A stretch of 64,000 nt of DNA from Paenibacillus phytorum (GCF_013141715.1 NZ_WHOA01000004.1:1-64000); one strand, 5' to 3'; shown: positions 45,929 through 56,621, numbered from the stretch's first letter. Program-made: numbers and translations. Notes: generated from the letters alone by a model not told the origin.

Positions 45929-47374
45929 TTACCAGCGAGCTGTGACCATTTTCTTACGCGTATAGAACTCCACGCCGTCCGTCCCATTCGCATGCAAATC
46001 GCCGTAGAACGATTTTTTCCAGCCAGAGAAAGGGAAGAAAGCCATCGGTGCGGGAACGCCTAGGTTAATACCGAGCATACCAGCATCGATATTTTCACGG
46101 AATTGACGTACATTGCTGCCATCCTTAGTAAAGAGGCATGCGCCATTGGCAAAATCAGAACGATTGGAAAGCTCGATCGCTTCCTCAAGAGTAGCCACTC
46201 TAACGATGGAGAGAACTGGAGCAAAAATCTCGTCCTCCCAAATTTTCATACCACACTCAACTTGGTCAAAAATCGTAGGACCCACGAAATAGCCTTGTTG
46301 CTCAGAAGCAGCGTCCTTACGTCCGTCGCGGACAAGAAGAGCTCCTTCGGTTTCGCCGATTTCGATGTATTTTAACGTTCTTTCTTTATGCTGACCGCGG
46401 ATAACAGGCCCTAAGAAAATGCCTTCTTCCAATCCATTACCAATCGTAATCCGATCAGCGGCTTCAAGCAGCTTGCCCACAAGCGTATCGCCCACTTCTC
46501 CAACCGCCACCACGACGGAACAAGCCATACAGCGCTCGCCAGCAGAACCGAAGGCTGCATTGACGATTTCCTTCACGGCAATGTCCAAATCGGCATCCGG
46601 CATAACGATCGAGTGGTTTTTAGCGCCTGCAAGCGCTTGAACGCGTTTCCCATTTGCAGAGGCTGTTTTGTAAATATATTCGGCAACTGGTTGGGAGCCA
46701 ACGAACGAAATGGCTTTAACTTCCTTGTGTTCCAAAAGCCCATTGACCACGTCATGCGCGCCATGAACGATATTGAGAACGCCAGCTGGTAAGCCCGCTT
46801 CATGGAACAACTCAGCCAAGCGGTTTGCAAGATGAGGTGTGCGTTCAGACGGCTTCAGCACGAAGGTATTTCCGCAAGCAATCGCAAGCGGGAACATCCA
46901 GCAAGGCACCATCATCGGGAAGTTAAATGGTGTGATACCACCGATAACACCGATTGGATAACGGTACATACCGGATTCAAGATTGGACGCGATGTCTGGA
47001 AGCTGTTTGCCCATCATTAGCGATGGCGCCCCAGCTGCGAATTCTACACACTCGATGCCCCGAAGCACTTCTCCGTAAGCTTCGTTGTAGCTTTTGCCAT
47101 TTTCTTGCGTAACGATCCGAGCCAGCTCTTCCCAATGCTCCACCAGAAGCTGTTGGTATTTGAATAATACACGTGCTCTACGTGGTACAGGTGTGCGGCT
47201 CCAGGTCTGGAATGCTTCTTGAGCCGTACGAACAGCGTGATCCACATCTGCCTTCGTCGAAATTGGAATATTAGCTAGAACTTCTTCTGTTGCAGGGTTA
47301 TAAACCGGTTCTGTTTGTGTGGATGTTGAAGCGACCCATTCGCCGCCGATCCAGTTTTTCAAAGTTGTTGTCAT
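45929..47374 (-). CDS. iolA: methylmalonate-semialdehyde dehydrogenase (CoA-acylating)
   Basis: IolA/MmsA turns malonate semialdehyde into acetyl-CoA and CO2. The 481-residue aldehyde dehydrogenase has [44 protein letters not shown] and the catalytic Cys in [11 protein letters not shown], typical of this subfamily (Cys before Met-Ala-Cys). The ATG at 47374 was chosen: GAGGAG lies upstream and [14 protein letters not shown] is the family N-terminus; 26 extra codons of the open frame are unsupported. Confidence 0.95.
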   Translation of the reverse strand: MTTTLKNWIGGEWVASTSTQTEPVYNPATEEVLANIPISTKADVDHAVRTAQEAFQTWSRTPVPRRARVLFKYQQLLVEHWEELARIVTQENGKSYNEAYGEVLRGIECVEFAAGAPSLMMGKQLPDIASNLESGMYRYPIGVIGGITPFNFPMMVPCWMFPLAIACGNTFVLKPSERTPHLANRLAELFHEAGLPAGVLNIVHGAHDVVNGLLEHKEVKAISFVGSQPVAEYIYKTASANGKRVQALAGAKNHSIVMPDADLDIAVKEIVNAAFGSAGERCMACSVVVAVGEVGDTLVGKLLEAADRITIGNGLEEGIFLGPVIRGQHKERTLKYIEIGETEGALLVRDGRKDAASEQQGYFVGPTIFDQVECGMKIWEDEIFAPVLSIVRVATLEEAIELSNRSDFANGACLFTKDGSNVRQFRENIDAGMLGINLGVPAPMAFFPFSGWKKSFYGDLHANGTDGVEFYTRKKMVTARW

Positions 47375-47405
47375 ATGTGGACTCTCCTCTAATGGTTCGA
47401 ATAAG

Positions 47406-48416
47406 TTAAGATGCTGTAATTTCACCGCGGTTGCAGCGCTCGATATAGTCATTTACTTGGTCAGTTGTCGGCATCGCATCAGAACAGCTGTGACTGGAGA
47501 TCACGATACAAGCTGCGGCACTGCCGTATTCCATACTTTTCTCAATCGTCCAACCTTGCATGATGCCATAAATAAAGCCAGCTGCATAGGAATCGCCGGC
47601 ACCAAACGTCTTAACCACCTTAGCCGGGAAGCTCTTGGCACGATGACCAATACCATCTGGGGTATAAGCGATAGAACCTTCCTTGCCATGCTTGATAATG
47701 ACAATCTTCGCCGAATAGTCGAACCATTTAGCAGCTGTGATCTGATCATTTTTCTCAGGATTGTTCTCAAAGCGTTCCATCATATCGAATTCTTCGCGGG
47801 TACCCAGAATAATGTCACATTTCTCGGCCGCCAGATTGTAGTAAACGGCTGTCTCTTCTGATGTTTTCCATGTGTATGGACGGTAATCTAGATCAAAAAT
47901 GATGACGACCCCATGCTTCTTCGCGTAATCCAATGCCTGAAAGACGGCTTCGCGGGACGGACTTTGCGCAAGTGCTGTACCAGAGATAAGAAGTACCTTC
48001 GATTCTGCAATCAGTGATTCTTGTACTTCGGCTGGTGTCAGCAGCAAGTCCGCCACATTGTCACGATACATAAGGATGCTGCATTCCGTTGGGCTTTTGA
48101 TTTCTGTAAAGGCTAGTCCCGTAACCGCGCCGGTATTGTCAGTCACGACATTCGTTGTTTCGATGTTGTTCCGCTCTAAATAATCAGCGATGAAACGTCC
48201 CATTTGATCGTTGGCAATTTTGCCAATAAAGGCTGTTTTCATGCCCAATCTGGCCATGCCAATCGTAATGTTAGCGGGAGAACCCCCTACATATTTGGTA
48301 AAGGTCATAGTCTCTTCCATGGGACGATTAATTTCATTCGCATTCAAATCTATACATAGTCTACCAATCGCTACAAAATCCAGCGGCTTCGACTGTGGAA
48401 AGGAAACATAGGTCAT
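47406..48416 (-). CDS. iolC: 5-dehydro-2-deoxygluconokinase
   Basis: IolC phosphorylates 2-deoxy-5-keto-gluconate. The 336-residue PfkB-type kinase has [29 protein letters not shown] and the C-terminal catalytic block [22 protein letters not shown] precedes the ATG. It is 7 nt after iolE and 31 nt before iolA, in the usual iol gene neighbourhood. Confidence 0.95.
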   Translation of the reverse strand: MTYVSFPQSKPLDFVAIGRLCIDLNANEINRPMEETMTFTKYVGGSPANITIGMARLGMKTAFIGKIANDQMGRFIADYLERNNIETTNVVTDNTGAVTGLAFTEIKSPTECSILMYRDNVADLLLTPAEVQESLIAESKVLLISGTALAQSPSREAVFQALDYAKKHGVVIIFDLDYRPYTWKTSEETAVYYNLAAEKCDIILGTREEFDMMERFENNPEKNDQITAAKWFDYSAKIVIIKHGKEGSIAYTPDGIGHRAKSFPAKVVKTFGAGDSYAAGFIYGIMQGWTIEKSMEYGSAAACIVISSHSCSDAMPTTDQVNDYIERCNRGEITAS

Positions 48417-48423
48417 AGGATCA

Positions 48424-49332
48424 TTACCTTCTTTCTTGTGGAATGAGGGATTCTATATGTTGAAGTGCTTGCTTAGCGTATTCATAAGGGTTGTGTGCAG
48501 CCGGATCCTGCTCGCCTTCAAGCATCGCCCATCCCGCATATCCTTGAGATAGCAGCTCCTCAAATATAGGAGCAAAGTCGATACAGCCGTCACCAGGAAC
48601 GGTGAACACCCCTTTGCGGATACAAGTCACGAAGTCGACCTTCTCGGCGCGCGCTTCATCTAACACGGCTTGCCGAATATCCTTCAAGTGGATATAAGCA
48701 ATCCGCTTCTCGTGCTTGCGCAGCACAGTGAGAGGGTCCGCCCCGCCATAATAGGCATGACCAGTATCGAAGAGCAGGTATACGAGCGATGGATCCGTAA
48801 GCTCCATCAGCTTATCGATTTCCTCCGGACTTTCAACAACCGTTCCACCATGGTGGTGATACGTCAGCTTCAGACCGTACTCCTGCGCGATTGCTCCCGC
48901 AAGGTTCAGTCCTTCGGCTAAGCTTTGCCAGCCGGCTTCGTCTAGACGCAGCACTTCCTTCTCGTTCGGGGAGCGACGCGGGTCGAAGTGGAGTGAGCCC
49001 CCAACTTCCGCTGTGCTGATGACCGTACTTCCCATTTCCTTGAGAAACTGGACATGCTCCCTGTAGGCTTTCAGTTCCTCTTCCCTGTAAGCAGGATCAG
49101 AGAATAGCACGGATTTCCATTGTGACACGAGGCTTATCCCTCGCTTATCCAGCTCCTGCTTCAGCACCTCAATATCCGTCGGATATTTGCGGCCCATCTC
49201 GGTACCTTTCAGCCCCAACGCCTGAATATCATCTAAAATTTGTTCATATGTGGTATCCGCGCCATGTTCTTTGACGTCTTCTCCCACCCAATTAATTGGA
49301 TGAACACCTAGCTTAAATGGCAGGTCTTTCAT
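48424..49332 (-). CDS. iolE: inosose dehydratase
   Basis: IolE dehydrates scyllo-inosose. The 302-residue TIM barrel begins FKLGVHPINWVGEDVKEHGADTTY, characteristic of IolE, and shows LKLTYHHHGGTVVES, YLLFDTGHAYYGG and IAYIHLKDIR (metal ligands). GGGAGGG lies before the ATG. It is 24 nt after iolD. Confidence 0.95.
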   Translation of the reverse strand: MKDLPFKLGVHPINWVGEDVKEHGADTTYEQILDDIQALGLKGTEMGRKYPTDIEVLKQELDKRGISLVSQWKSVLFSDPAYREEELKAYREHVQFLKEMGSTVISTAEVGGSLHFDPRRSPNEKEVLRLDEAGWQSLAEGLNLAGAIAQEYGLKLTYHHHGGTVVESPEEIDKLMELTDPSLVYLLFDTGHAYYGGADPLTVLRKHEKRIAYIHLKDIRQAVLDEARAEKVDFVTCIRKGVFTVPGDGCIDFAPIFEELLSQGYAGWAMLEGEQDPAAHNPYEYAKQALQHIESLIPQERR

Positions 49333-49356
49333 GGATATGTTCCCTCCCCTTTATCG

Positions 49357-51222
49357 TTAAATGGGTTTCGCCGCTTGTATGTTTTTCTTCATTTCTTCGT
49401 GCGCTGCAATCACTTTCTCACTCTCGGAAACTTCAGGAACACCTACCTGCCACCAGGATTCATAACCCTGTGTGTTCGTTCCCGGAACAACAGGAATCTC
49501 GATCAGCGTCGTGACTGTTTCTTCCTTCGCTTTCAGCAGCGCTTCCTTTAGTTCTTCAGGCGTGTTTGCTTTGTACGTCTTCACACCTAAGCTGCGAGCA
49601 TGCGCTGCGAAATCGATAGGCATATATTCGCCTGTCAACTTGCCCGTAGCGGCTTCACGATATCGAAACTCATTCCCGAACCCGTCGCTGCCGTGACCCC
49701 TTTGCAGATTATGGATGCATTGGAAGCCATGATTATCGAACAGCAGCACAGTGAATTTCTGGCCCTCTTGGAGGCTTGTAATCATCTCGGAGTGCAGCAT
49801 CAGGTAGCTTCCATCACCGACCACGGCATAGACCTCACGATTCGGCTCAGCCAAAGCAGCCCCGAAAGCACCGCTAACTTCATAACCCATGCAGGAGAAG
49901 CCATATTCCATATGATAGGTTTTAGGCTCCGACGATCGCCATAAGCGGTGTAAATCCCCCGGCAGGCTCCCCGCTGCGCAAACAATGACAGCTGAAGGAT
50001 CAATCGTTTGATTAATGACCCCAAGCGCGCGAGTTTGGGCGAAGCCCTCTTCACATTCCGCATTGTACAAACGGTCAACCTCGCCATCCCACTCCGCTTT
50101 CAAAGAACCTATGTAACCGTTCTCGTAACCGCTAACATAGTGCTGCGCCGTCAAAGCATCTTTCAGTGCACTTAACGCTTCCTTCGCATCAGCCGTAATG
50201 TTGATCCCGCTCATTTTCGAAGAATCAAATCCACTGACATTTATATTAATAAACTGCACCTTCGGATTCGCAAAAGCCGATTTAGATGCCGTTGTAAAGT
50301 CGGAATACCGCGTCCCTACGCCGATAATCAGGTCCGCTTGCTTCGCCAGCACATTCGCTGCGAGTGCGCCTGTAACACCAATAGCGCCAACATTCAGCGG
50401 ATGGTTCCAAGGCAACGAGCTTTTACCTGCCTGCGTTTCTGCTACAGGAATCCCAAAAGCAGCTGCAAATTCCATTAATTCCTTCGTCGCATCTGCATAA
50501 AGGACTCCGCCGCCTGCAATAATCAACGGACGCTGTTTACCTACCAGGCAGGCTACAGCGCGATTCACTGCTTCTCTTGCTGGCGGACGTCTATCTAGAT
50601 AGTGGACTTTCTTATCGAAAAAGGCTTCCGGATAATCGTACGCCTCTGCTTGCACATCTTGGGGTAAAGCTAGGGTAACCGCTCCCGTTTCTGCTGGGTC
50701 TGTTAAGACTCGCATCGCCTGAATAGCCGCGCTCATCAACTGCTCTGGGCGAACAATCCGGTCCCAATATTTACTGACTGATTTGAAAGGATCGGTGGCC
50801 GACACGGTATAATCACCAACAACCTCTAGCTGCTGGAGCACTGGATCCGGCTGTCTTGATGCAAAATTGTCTCCTGGCAGCAGCAGCACCGGAATCCGGT
50901 TGACTGTCGCTGTTGCCGCGGCGGTCACCATATTCAGAGCACCTGGTCCAATCGATGTGGTGCAGGCATATATTTGCCGACGGTTTTGCTGCTTGGCGTA
51001 AGCCGCAGCGGCATGTACCATCCCTTGTTCATTCTTGCCTTGTATATAAGTAAGGTCGCCTGCGCTCCGTTCCAAGGCTTCTCCAAGTCCTGTCACATTG
51101 CCATGACCGAAAATCCCCATGACACCACGTACAAACTTGGTCTCTTGTCCATCCACAGACACGTACTGTTGGTCCAGAAAACGCAGCAGCGCTTGTGCCA
51201 TCGTTAGTCGAATCGTACTCAT
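49357..51222 (-). CDS. iolD: 3D-(3,5/4)-trihydroxycyclohexane-1,2-dione hydrolase
   Basis: IolD opens the inositol ring using thiamine diphosphate. The 621-residue ThDP enzyme has [39 protein letters not shown] and the cofactor motif [34 protein letters not shown], both characteristic of IolD. AAAGGAAG is properly spaced to the ATG at 51222, not to the one at 51228. It is the first gene of the operon and directly follows two tandem operators. Confidence 0.95.
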   Translation of the reverse strand: MSTIRLTMAQALLRFLDQQYVSVDGQETKFVRGVMGIFGHGNVTGLGEALERSAGDLTYIQGKNEQGMVHAAAAYAKQQNRRQIYACTTSIGPGALNMVTAAATATVNRIPVLLLPGDNFASRQPDPVLQQLEVVGDYTVSATDPFKSVSKYWDRIVRPEQLMSAAIQAMRVLTDPAETGAVTLALPQDVQAEAYDYPEAFFDKKVHYLDRRPPAREAVNRAVACLVGKQRPLIIAGGGVLYADATKELMEFAAAFGIPVAETQAGKSSLPWNHPLNVGAIGVTGALAANVLAKQADLIIGVGTRYSDFTTASKSAFANPKVQFININVSGFDSSKMSGINITADAKEALSALKDALTAQHYVSGYENGYIGSLKAEWDGEVDRLYNAECEEGFAQTRALGVINQTIDPSAVIVCAAGSLPGDLHRLWRSSEPKTYHMEYGFSCMGYEVSGAFGAALAEPNREVYAVVGDGSYLMLHSEMITSLQEGQKFTVLLFDNHGFQCIHNLQRGHGSDGFGNEFRYREAATGKLTGEYMPIDFAAHARSLGVKTYKANTPEELKEALLKAKEETVTTLIEIPVVPGTNTQGYESWWQVGVPEVSESEKVIAAHEEMKKNIQAAKPI

Positions 51223-51247
51223 GACCATCTTCCTTTCACGATAAAGG

Positions 51248-51291
51248 TTAAGCGCTTAATCTGTCGAGGTTAAGCGCTTAATCCGATAGTA
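51248..51291 (-). promoter_or_regulatory. iolD promoter with twin palindromic operators
   Basis: TTAAGCGCTTAA occurs at 51248-51259 and 51270-51281, each inside the repeat GGTTAAGCGCTTAATC and 22 nt apart (two helical turns). The minus-strand -10 TACTAT is at 51286-51291 with a weak -35 (TTGCGG) 17 nt before. The upstream-most palindrome covers the start point, fitting LacI-type repression. Confidence 0.8.
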
Positions 51292-51384
51292 CAACATATT
51301 TATTTCGACCGCAATGCCTTTTACAAAAAAAACTCATAGACGAAGAAATGGCAATGGCACAGTGGCATCCTATAGCTCTTAAAC

Positions 51385-52941
51385 TTATGATGTCGCTCTG
51401 CCATTCCTGTATTCCTTGGGTGACATTTGGAACTGCTGTTTGAAGACATTCGTAAAATAATTCGGCTCGTCAAACCCGATGGCAGAAGCGATCTCGAATA
51501 TTTTCATATCGGTATTTCGGAGCAGCAAAGCCGCTTTATCCATACGGAATCGGGTAACGAAGCGTGTAAAGCTTTCCCCTGTAGCTTTCTTAAATACGAC
51601 GCTGAAATAGCTTGGATTTAAATGAATATGCGACGCCACATCCGTTAATCGGCATTCTTCATTGTAGTGCTCCTCAATGTACTTGACGGCTCTTTCGATC
51701 AAATTGTCACTTTTGGCCGCCTGCCAGTTGTTAAATTGCTGCAAGAAGTTCTTCACTTGCTCGGCAGTCCATTGAAGGACATCCTCCGAGGTCCAATGCG
51801 TCTGCGGCATTTCGTTAGGGATTCTGGCTAGTGCATTATTATCCTCAGGATCAAATTGCTTCTGTATCGTTCCAAGCAAAGCAATGGAGAGTGATAACGC
51901 CCCAATTCGCATCTCCTCTGGCGACGAAAGAGGCAGCTCTGCCAGCACCCGATCCAAAAGAAGCTGAAGACTGTCCTCCTGACCGACCAGAATGGCAGAC
52001 ATCAGTTGAACTTCCATTTCTCTAACCCTCGCTTGGTTCAGCGACAACATGATCCCGGATCCTGTCTCACTACCACTCTCAGGAAGGCTGTTAACAGGTA
52101 CGTAGACAATCCCTTTGGTCAAGTTATACAAATCCGCTAACTCATTAGCAGAAGGACCAATCCCCATTGAAATCATATGCAAGCGAATCTTCAAATACTC
52201 GAAAGAAGCGCTTTGAATGGCATCTTGCAAGCTCTCATCGACACCATGTTGTGCCGAAACCAGTACAAAGCTGTCATGCTCCACCAATAGAAGCTGCGCC
52301 TCCACCCCCGCTACACTTAGAAGCTCCTCGACGATATTGGAGAACGCGAACTGCAGCAGGCTCATGTCGCTTTTCCCATACGCTTTATTTGCCAAATCCT
52401 CGCTGTTCATTTGCAGAAGCCACAGCTCCCTACCAGCCAGACCAACGGTTAGCCTTGCTGCTGTACTCTTCTCATAAGGCAAGTCCAATAAAGCCGCTCG
52501 AAGCTCCTGATCTTGCTGGAGCCGCAGCTGCATTTGCTGCTTCTGCTGCTGTGCATATTTAACGTAGAACCTCTCGGATGCCTTATTCATCACCTGACGA
52601 ACATCCTGCTCCGTGCATGGTTTGGTCAGAAAATCTAACGCACCATGTCGAACGGCCGCTTGTGCATACTCAAAATTTTTGTATCCCGTCAAAATAATGA
52701 CAAGCATCTCAGGATGGTTCTGTCGCAAATGCCCTACAAATTCGATCCCGTCCATGATGGGCATTCGGATATCAGTCAACACTAAATCAGGTTTAAGTTC
52801 ATCCAGAAGCGCTAATGCATCCTGCCCATTGCCAGCTTCACCAACCACTTCCCAGCCCAGTTCTCTGCCTTCTAACATCTTCATCAGCCCTTTTCGAAAA
52901 TTCGGCTGATCTTCCACAATCAATACTCTCCCGATTCTCAT
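51385..52941 (-). CDS. AraC-type response regulator (YesN type)
   Basis: A 518-residue response regulator. The N-terminal receiver has VLIVEDQ (acidic pair at 10-11), DLVLTDIRMP (phosphoacceptor Asp 57) and FLTKPC (Lys). A long middle region of about 280 residues precedes the C-terminal AraC double HTH (LTDVASHIHLNPSYFSVVFKKATGESF and IFEIASAIGFDEPNYFTNVFKQQFQMSPKEYR). Such regulators typically activate sugar transport genes in response to extracellular glycans. Its start overlaps the kinase gene end by 4 nt. The target promoter is not evident. Confidence 0.92.
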   Translation of the reverse strand: MRIGRVLIVEDQPNFRKGLMKMLEGRELGWEVVGEAGNGQDALALLDELKPDLVLTDIRMPIMDGIEFVGHLRQNHPEMLVIILTGYKNFEYAQAAVRHGALDFLTKPCTEQDVRQVMNKASERFYVKYAQQQKQQMQLRLQQDQELRAALLDLPYEKSTAARLTVGLAGRELWLLQMNSEDLANKAYGKSDMSLLQFAFSNIVEELLSVAGVEAQLLLVEHDSFVLVSAQHGVDESLQDAIQSASFEYLKIRLHMISMGIGPSANELADLYNLTKGIVYVPVNSLPESGSETGSGIMLSLNQARVREMEVQLMSAILVGQEDSLQLLLDRVLAELPLSSPEEMRIGALSLSIALLGTIQKQFDPEDNNALARIPNEMPQTHWTSEDVLQWTAEQVKNFLQQFNNWQAAKSDNLIERAVKYIEEHYNEECRLTDVASHIHLNPSYFSVVFKKATGESFTRFVTRFRMDKAALLLRNTDMKIFEIASAIGFDEPNYFTNVFKQQFQMSPKEYRNGRATS

Positions 52942-54740
52942 GCTACAGAACCTCCTGTCTCGACGTTGTTTACAAAAGGCAAAACAAGACGCATGGTGGT
53001 ACCGCTTTCAATCACACTATTGATTTCCAAACGATAAGGCGTACCATAGACCAGCTCAATTCTCCTTACAACACTGCGAACCCCGAGACTCTCTCGCCCA
53101 TCTGATCGCTGCGGCAAAGAGGAGCCCTGGTAGCCCAGTATTTGCGAAATGGCCACTTCGTCCATACCGCAGCCATTATCCGTAACTTCAATCTCAAGAA
53201 AGCCATCGCGACTGCTCGCTTTAATCAACAGCACTTTATGCGACACTTTGTTGCGAAAGGCATGCATAAACACATTTTCTACTAATGGCTGGAGAAGAGA
53301 ACGCATAACCTGACCGTCCAGGACGTCATCATCCGCTTGAATAATCGTCTCCAAATCCGTTTCAAAGAGCTCCTTCTGTACCTTCAAATAGTTACGGATC
53401 TGCTGTAGTTCTTCCCTCACAGTGGTTAGGGTCCGTACAGGCATCAACGAATACTTGAGCATCTCCGATATGGCCGCGATCAAGGCCGCCGTTTCGATCT
53501 CGTCTTGCAGGTAAAGCTTCCAATAAATTTCGTTAAACATATTATGCAGAAAATGTGGATTCAATTGGGCCTGCAGTGCTTTAAGCTCTGCTTCCTTCTC
53601 ACTTAACTGAGTCAAATACACTTCCTTGATCAGCCTTCCGACTTGTTCGGCCATTGCGTTGAAGCTCTCTCCGATATAAGCCAGCTCATCTTTGGTTCGA
53701 ATCTCAATGCGCGTATCGAAATCGCCAGATCTTACTTTGCGCAGACCCTGCAGCAAATCCTTGAGCGGCCGCAGCAGATTGCCCGTGGAGAGTACGATCA
53801 ACACACTGGTGAGAAGAATGCTGATCAGGCCAGAGTATACGATTTTCTGAAATAAATCTCGATTCTTGCTTTGGATAGCCGTAAGCGAAGTTCCGCTGAC
53901 CAGCTTGAAGGAAGTCACTTTCGACTGTCCTTGAACGAACAAATGCTGATCCATAACCTGTGTTTGATTCAAATTTTTCAGGCGTTCCCGTTTATCTATC
54001 GAGCTCTCCGGCGAATTGCTAAATAACAGCTCATTATTCTTGTTGAACAAATAGACTTCGCCTTCTCCATTCTTCGTCAGTTCCTTGAGAGAACCCGAGA
54101 AGAACGATTCGTCAAAAGCCATCACAAGCACGCCATATGTGTTCAAAGCGCTATTTTTCATCCATCGAGCCACAATGATTGTGTTTCGGAACCCGCTTGG
54201 TTCCACGGAGGATGACAATGGCATGTTAATCCATACGAGGTCCCCATAGGTGTCGATGATTTTGGAACGAATTGTGCTGAATACGTTCTCATTCGGCATA
54301 TTAATCGAAGAAGTGGTATAGCTGAAATAAGAAGGATTCCCTTTGAGGTCATATAAGTACATACCCGTAATGTAAGGCGCATCCGATTTTATCTGGAAAA
54401 TCTGTTCTTCGATTTGCTTTTTATTGTAATACAGATTATATGGATCGGAATCTTCGCTCGAATTAATCCATGTTATGACCTTTTCGATTTCAGGATTAAA
54501 TACGACCGTTTGTGAGATCCGTACAACCTCCTGTACTTTCAGGTCCATCTTCGCCAGTGCCTCTTCGTTCGTACTCGAAAACTGCTTACTGATTTCTTCT
54601 TCAAACAGTGACAAGTTATAGCGATAAGTTAAATAGCCCGTAACGCCAAAGGTCAGCAAAATGATGACGGATAGGCTGAGAATCAGTTTTACCCTGAAGC
54701 TGCGGTTAATGCTTAGTAAAAGTCGACTCCATGATCTCAT
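52938..54740 (-). CDS. YesM-type sensor histidine kinase
   Basis: A 600-residue membrane kinase: first membrane segment near 20-40 (LILSLSVIILLTFGVTGYLTY), extracellular Cache-like sensor about 45-290, second segment near 295-315 (SGLISILLTSVLIVL), HAMP about 320-375, phosphoacceptor His in ALQAQLNPHFLHNMFNEIYW, and ATP-binding IEVTDNGCGM. It is paired by a 4-nt overlap with the response regulator gene. The signal is unknown; the pair lies just upstream of iol but is separately promoted. Confidence 0.93.
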   Translation of the reverse strand: MRSWSRLLLSINRSFRVKLILSLSVIILLTFGVTGYLTYRYNLSLFEEEISKQFSSTNEEALAKMDLKVQEVVRISQTVVFNPEIEKVITWINSSEDSDPYNLYYNKKQIEEQIFQIKSDAPYITGMYLYDLKGNPSYFSYTTSSINMPNENVFSTIRSKIIDTYGDLVWINMPLSSSVEPSGFRNTIIVARWMKNSALNTYGVLVMAFDESFFSGSLKELTKNGEGEVYLFNKNNELLFSNSPESSIDKRERLKNLNQTQVMDQHLFVQGQSKVTSFKLVSGTSLTAIQSKNRDLFQKIVYSGLISILLTSVLIVLSTGNLLRPLKDLLQGLRKVRSGDFDTRIEIRTKDELAYIGESFNAMAEQVGRLIKEVYLTQLSEKEAELKALQAQLNPHFLHNMFNEIYWKLYLQDEIETAALIAAISEMLKYSLMPVRTLTTVREELQQIRNYLKVQKELFETDLETIIQADDDVLDGQVMRSLLQPLVENVFMHAFRNKVSHKVLLIKASSRDGFLEIEVTDNGCGMDEVAISQILGYQGSSLPQRSDGRESLGVRSVVRRIELVYGTPYRLEINSVIESGTTMRLVLPFVNNVETGGSVA

Positions 54741-54840
54741 CTCATTTACCCCTATATCTTAATATTGACCAATCCCTTGACGACATTATAGCAACATCAT
54801 GCGTGTTCCTGCCATCCTTTTAGTCTTATAGGCAAAAATT

Positions 54841-54876
54841 GAAAAAAGTTTAGTTCATCAATTATGAACTAAACTT
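54841..54876 (-). terminator. terminator of the YiaA/B-like gene
   Basis: AAGTTTAGTTCAT and ATGAACTAAACTT form a perfect 13-bp stem around CAATT; the minus-strand transcript continues TTTTTTC. It is 20 nt downstream of the stop codon. Confidence 0.88.
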
Positions 54877-54895
54877 CTTGGTAAAGTGCTGTGTT

Positions 54896-55357
54896 CTATA
54901 GCTCTTCGAATTTATTTTCGATTTTATTTTCAACTGGTTGTAGGAGCTCATCATCATTGTTGTCACGCACCGTTTTTTGGAGAACAAAGGAAGACATCGT
55001 CAGGAACAAGGCCGTAACAGCGTAATAACCTTTGACAGAAAGCAGCTGCTCTAGATTAATAATGCCAATAAACATACCCAGAAGCGCAAGAGCGAAAGAA
55101 CTCCATGCCAAGAAGGTGAAAGCCGCTGTATTTCGTTTGCGTGAACCGTAGCCATCCTCCAAATTATCACGAATGACCTTCTGTAAGACAAAAGCCGACA
55201 TCGTGAGGAATAACGCGCATACGGCGAAGTAACCTTTAACACTCAGTGATTCTTCCAATGTATAAATCCCGATGAACATCGCCAGGAATGCCCCAATGAA
55301 TGATGCCCATGCCATAAAAGTAAATGCTGTCGTATTCCGTCTCCGATTATCCATCAT
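54896..55357 (-). CDS. YiaA/YiaB-family inner-membrane protein
   Basis: A 153-residue protein made of two similar halves of about 70 residues, each with two membrane helices: FMAWASFIGAFLAMFIGIY...VKGYFAVCALFLTMSAFVLQKVIRDN, repeated as FLAWSSFALALLGMFIGII...VKGYYAVTALFLTMSSFVLQKTVRDN. This is the YiaAB two-helix domain. Both halves keep the VKGY and LQK-x-x-RDN signatures, so an internal duplication is clear. Function is unknown in this family. It is a single-gene unit; its upstream region (55443-55464) holds TAGTAC repeats like the TetR sites. Confidence 0.85.
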   Translation of the reverse strand: MMDNRRRNTTAFTFMAWASFIGAFLAMFIGIYTLEESLSVKGYFAVCALFLTMSAFVLQKVIRDNLEDGYGSRKRNTAAFTFLAWSSFALALLGMFIGIINLEQLLSVKGYYAVTALFLTMSSFVLQKTVRDNNDDELLQPVENKIENKFEEL

Positions 55358-55442
55358 CTCAAAAAGCCCCCTGTGGTTGCTGCTGCAACGCTTTAGTGTC
55401 TTGCTCTTGTTTTTTAGTATAGGAGATAACTCCCCTCCCAGA

Positions 55443-55464
55443 TAGTACTATTTACCAATAGTAC
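55443..55464. promoter_or_regulatory. possible variant TetR site upstream of the YiaA/B-like gene
   Basis: TAGTACTA and TAGTAC occur 16 nt apart start to start (55443-55464). The two strong sites near the TetR gene have a 10-nt offset. The half-site match is exact but the geometry differs. Confidence 0.35.
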
Positions 55465-55517
55465 CCAAGTGCTTTAGCATACTAATGTGGAGGTGCTACA
55501 ACGGTGCCCAGGACTCT

Positions 55518-55534
55518 CGCGCGTTGAGAAAGCG
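55518..55534. repeat. short direct repeat, first copy
   Basis: CGCGCGTTGAGAAAGCG here and CGCGCGTTGAGAAGGCG at 56107-56123 differ at one base and bracket copy D of the four-palindrome element and its downstream module. They could mark the ends of a larger composite element. Confidence 0.45.
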
Positions 55535-55604
55535 AGTGCTGCAAAGGTTGATGTTAAACACATTATGCCGCTTAAGGCCTATTTGTTTAAGTATTAATTT
55601 GTTT

Positions 55605-55802
55605 CGTAGGGGTAGTGTTGTACGCCGTACAACATTTTGCAAGTTAATTCACATTTTCCACGCTAATGTTGCAGAAAATACAGCAATTTCAACCAAAAGT
55701 AGCTCAAATGCCTGTGAATCGGCAAAATTGTTGTAAAACCTACAACATCTTTAGCTTTTACAGAAGAAATCAAGGAAATTGTTGTACGTTGTGCAACTCG
55801 CC
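55605..55802. repeat. four-palindrome intergenic element, copy D
   Basis: Palindromes are centred at 55625, 55676, 55738 and 55789 (spacings 51, 62, 51). The second is degenerate (GTTGCA/TACAGC) and the fourth has a wobble change (GTTGTA/TGCAAC). ACCAAAAGTAGCTC is retained between the second and third. Confidence 0.85.
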
Positions 55803-56165
55803 TTCTTAAATCCCACATTCCATTAACAAACACAAACAATAAACAAAGAAAACCAAACAAGAGGAAAAACCAATCAAACCAGAAAAAATAAACAAACGAG
55901 ACAAGACAACCAAACACACTACTAGCACCCCAGAACGCATAGCCACTTCACGAATGATTATCATATCTCCACAATCTCAATTAACTCAGCAAAAATGCAT
56001 AACTAAACATGCTAAATAGAGGTAAGCTATCGCCTCTCCTCTGATCCAACTATTTCAAAAATAACCCGTTCGGGGTTGACCACCGACATGCGGCAGTGCT
56101 ATACCGCGCGCGTTGAGAAGGCGTTATCTCGGCACCGGTCTATCGTGGTTTTTGCGCAGTAAAAA
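55803..56165. other. intergenic, G-poor stretch and shared module
   Basis: No gene is seen. About 55830-55918 is A/C-rich with AAAC/ACAAAC runs. About 55941-56050 parallels the region after copy C (CACAATCTCA, ACTCAGCAA, ACTAAACATGC). The second copy of CGCGCGTTGAGAAGGCG is at 56107-56123. Confidence 0.5.
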
Positions 56166-56621
56166 TCATTCACATATGGCTACACCGAAGGCGTGATGCT
56201 CCCAGAAGATAGCCTGAATTTGCTTAGTTTCCTCTTTAACGCAAGCGACCAGCAGAATAACTTCCGTTATTTTATCTCGGGATGGCAGATTGGCTTTCTT
56301 CTTTTTTTTATGAGCAATATCAATTAAGACTCCAATGGTAAAACCCACAGTTGCGCCAATAAGGCCCCAAAGAATGGCCCCTCCTTTTAAAATAAAGCCA
56401 TAGGTTGAGCCAACTACCGTGAGCGCTGTTGCCAGGGCGGTCCCAGCATCAAATAAACTAACGCCATCGGAGCGATGGATCGTATCGAACATCTTCGGTT
56501 TGTTGGGTCTCGCCTGCAAAGAAACAGCATAAATGTGTTCCTTGGGAATACCCGCTTCTTCAAGAGCAGTAATCGCCAGCTCCAAATAGATCGAATGTTC
56601 AAATGATGCTATTACATGCAT
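56166..56621 (-). CDS. small membrane protein with glycine-rich hydrophobic core
   Basis: A 151-residue protein. It begins MHVIASFEHSIYLELAITALEEAGIPKEHIYAVSL, an alpha/beta N-terminal region typical of stress-related or DUF1269-like proteins. Two hydrophobic segments follow (ALATALTVVGSTYGFILKG and AILWGLIGATVGFTIGVLIDI), then KKKKK and a C-terminal VEI/LLVACVKEE half. The ATG at 56621 was chosen: GAGGG is 8 nt upstream, whereas the longer frame adds 31 residues inside the neighbour gene. It follows that gene by 10 nt, so they are probably cotranscribed. Function unknown. Confidence 0.7.
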   Translation of the reverse strand: MHVIASFEHSIYLELAITALEEAGIPKEHIYAVSLQARPNKPKMFDTIHRSDGVSLFDAGTALATALTVVGSTYGFILKGGAILWGLIGATVGFTIGVLIDIAHKKKKKANLPSRDKITEVILLVACVKEETKQIQAIFWEHHAFGVAICE

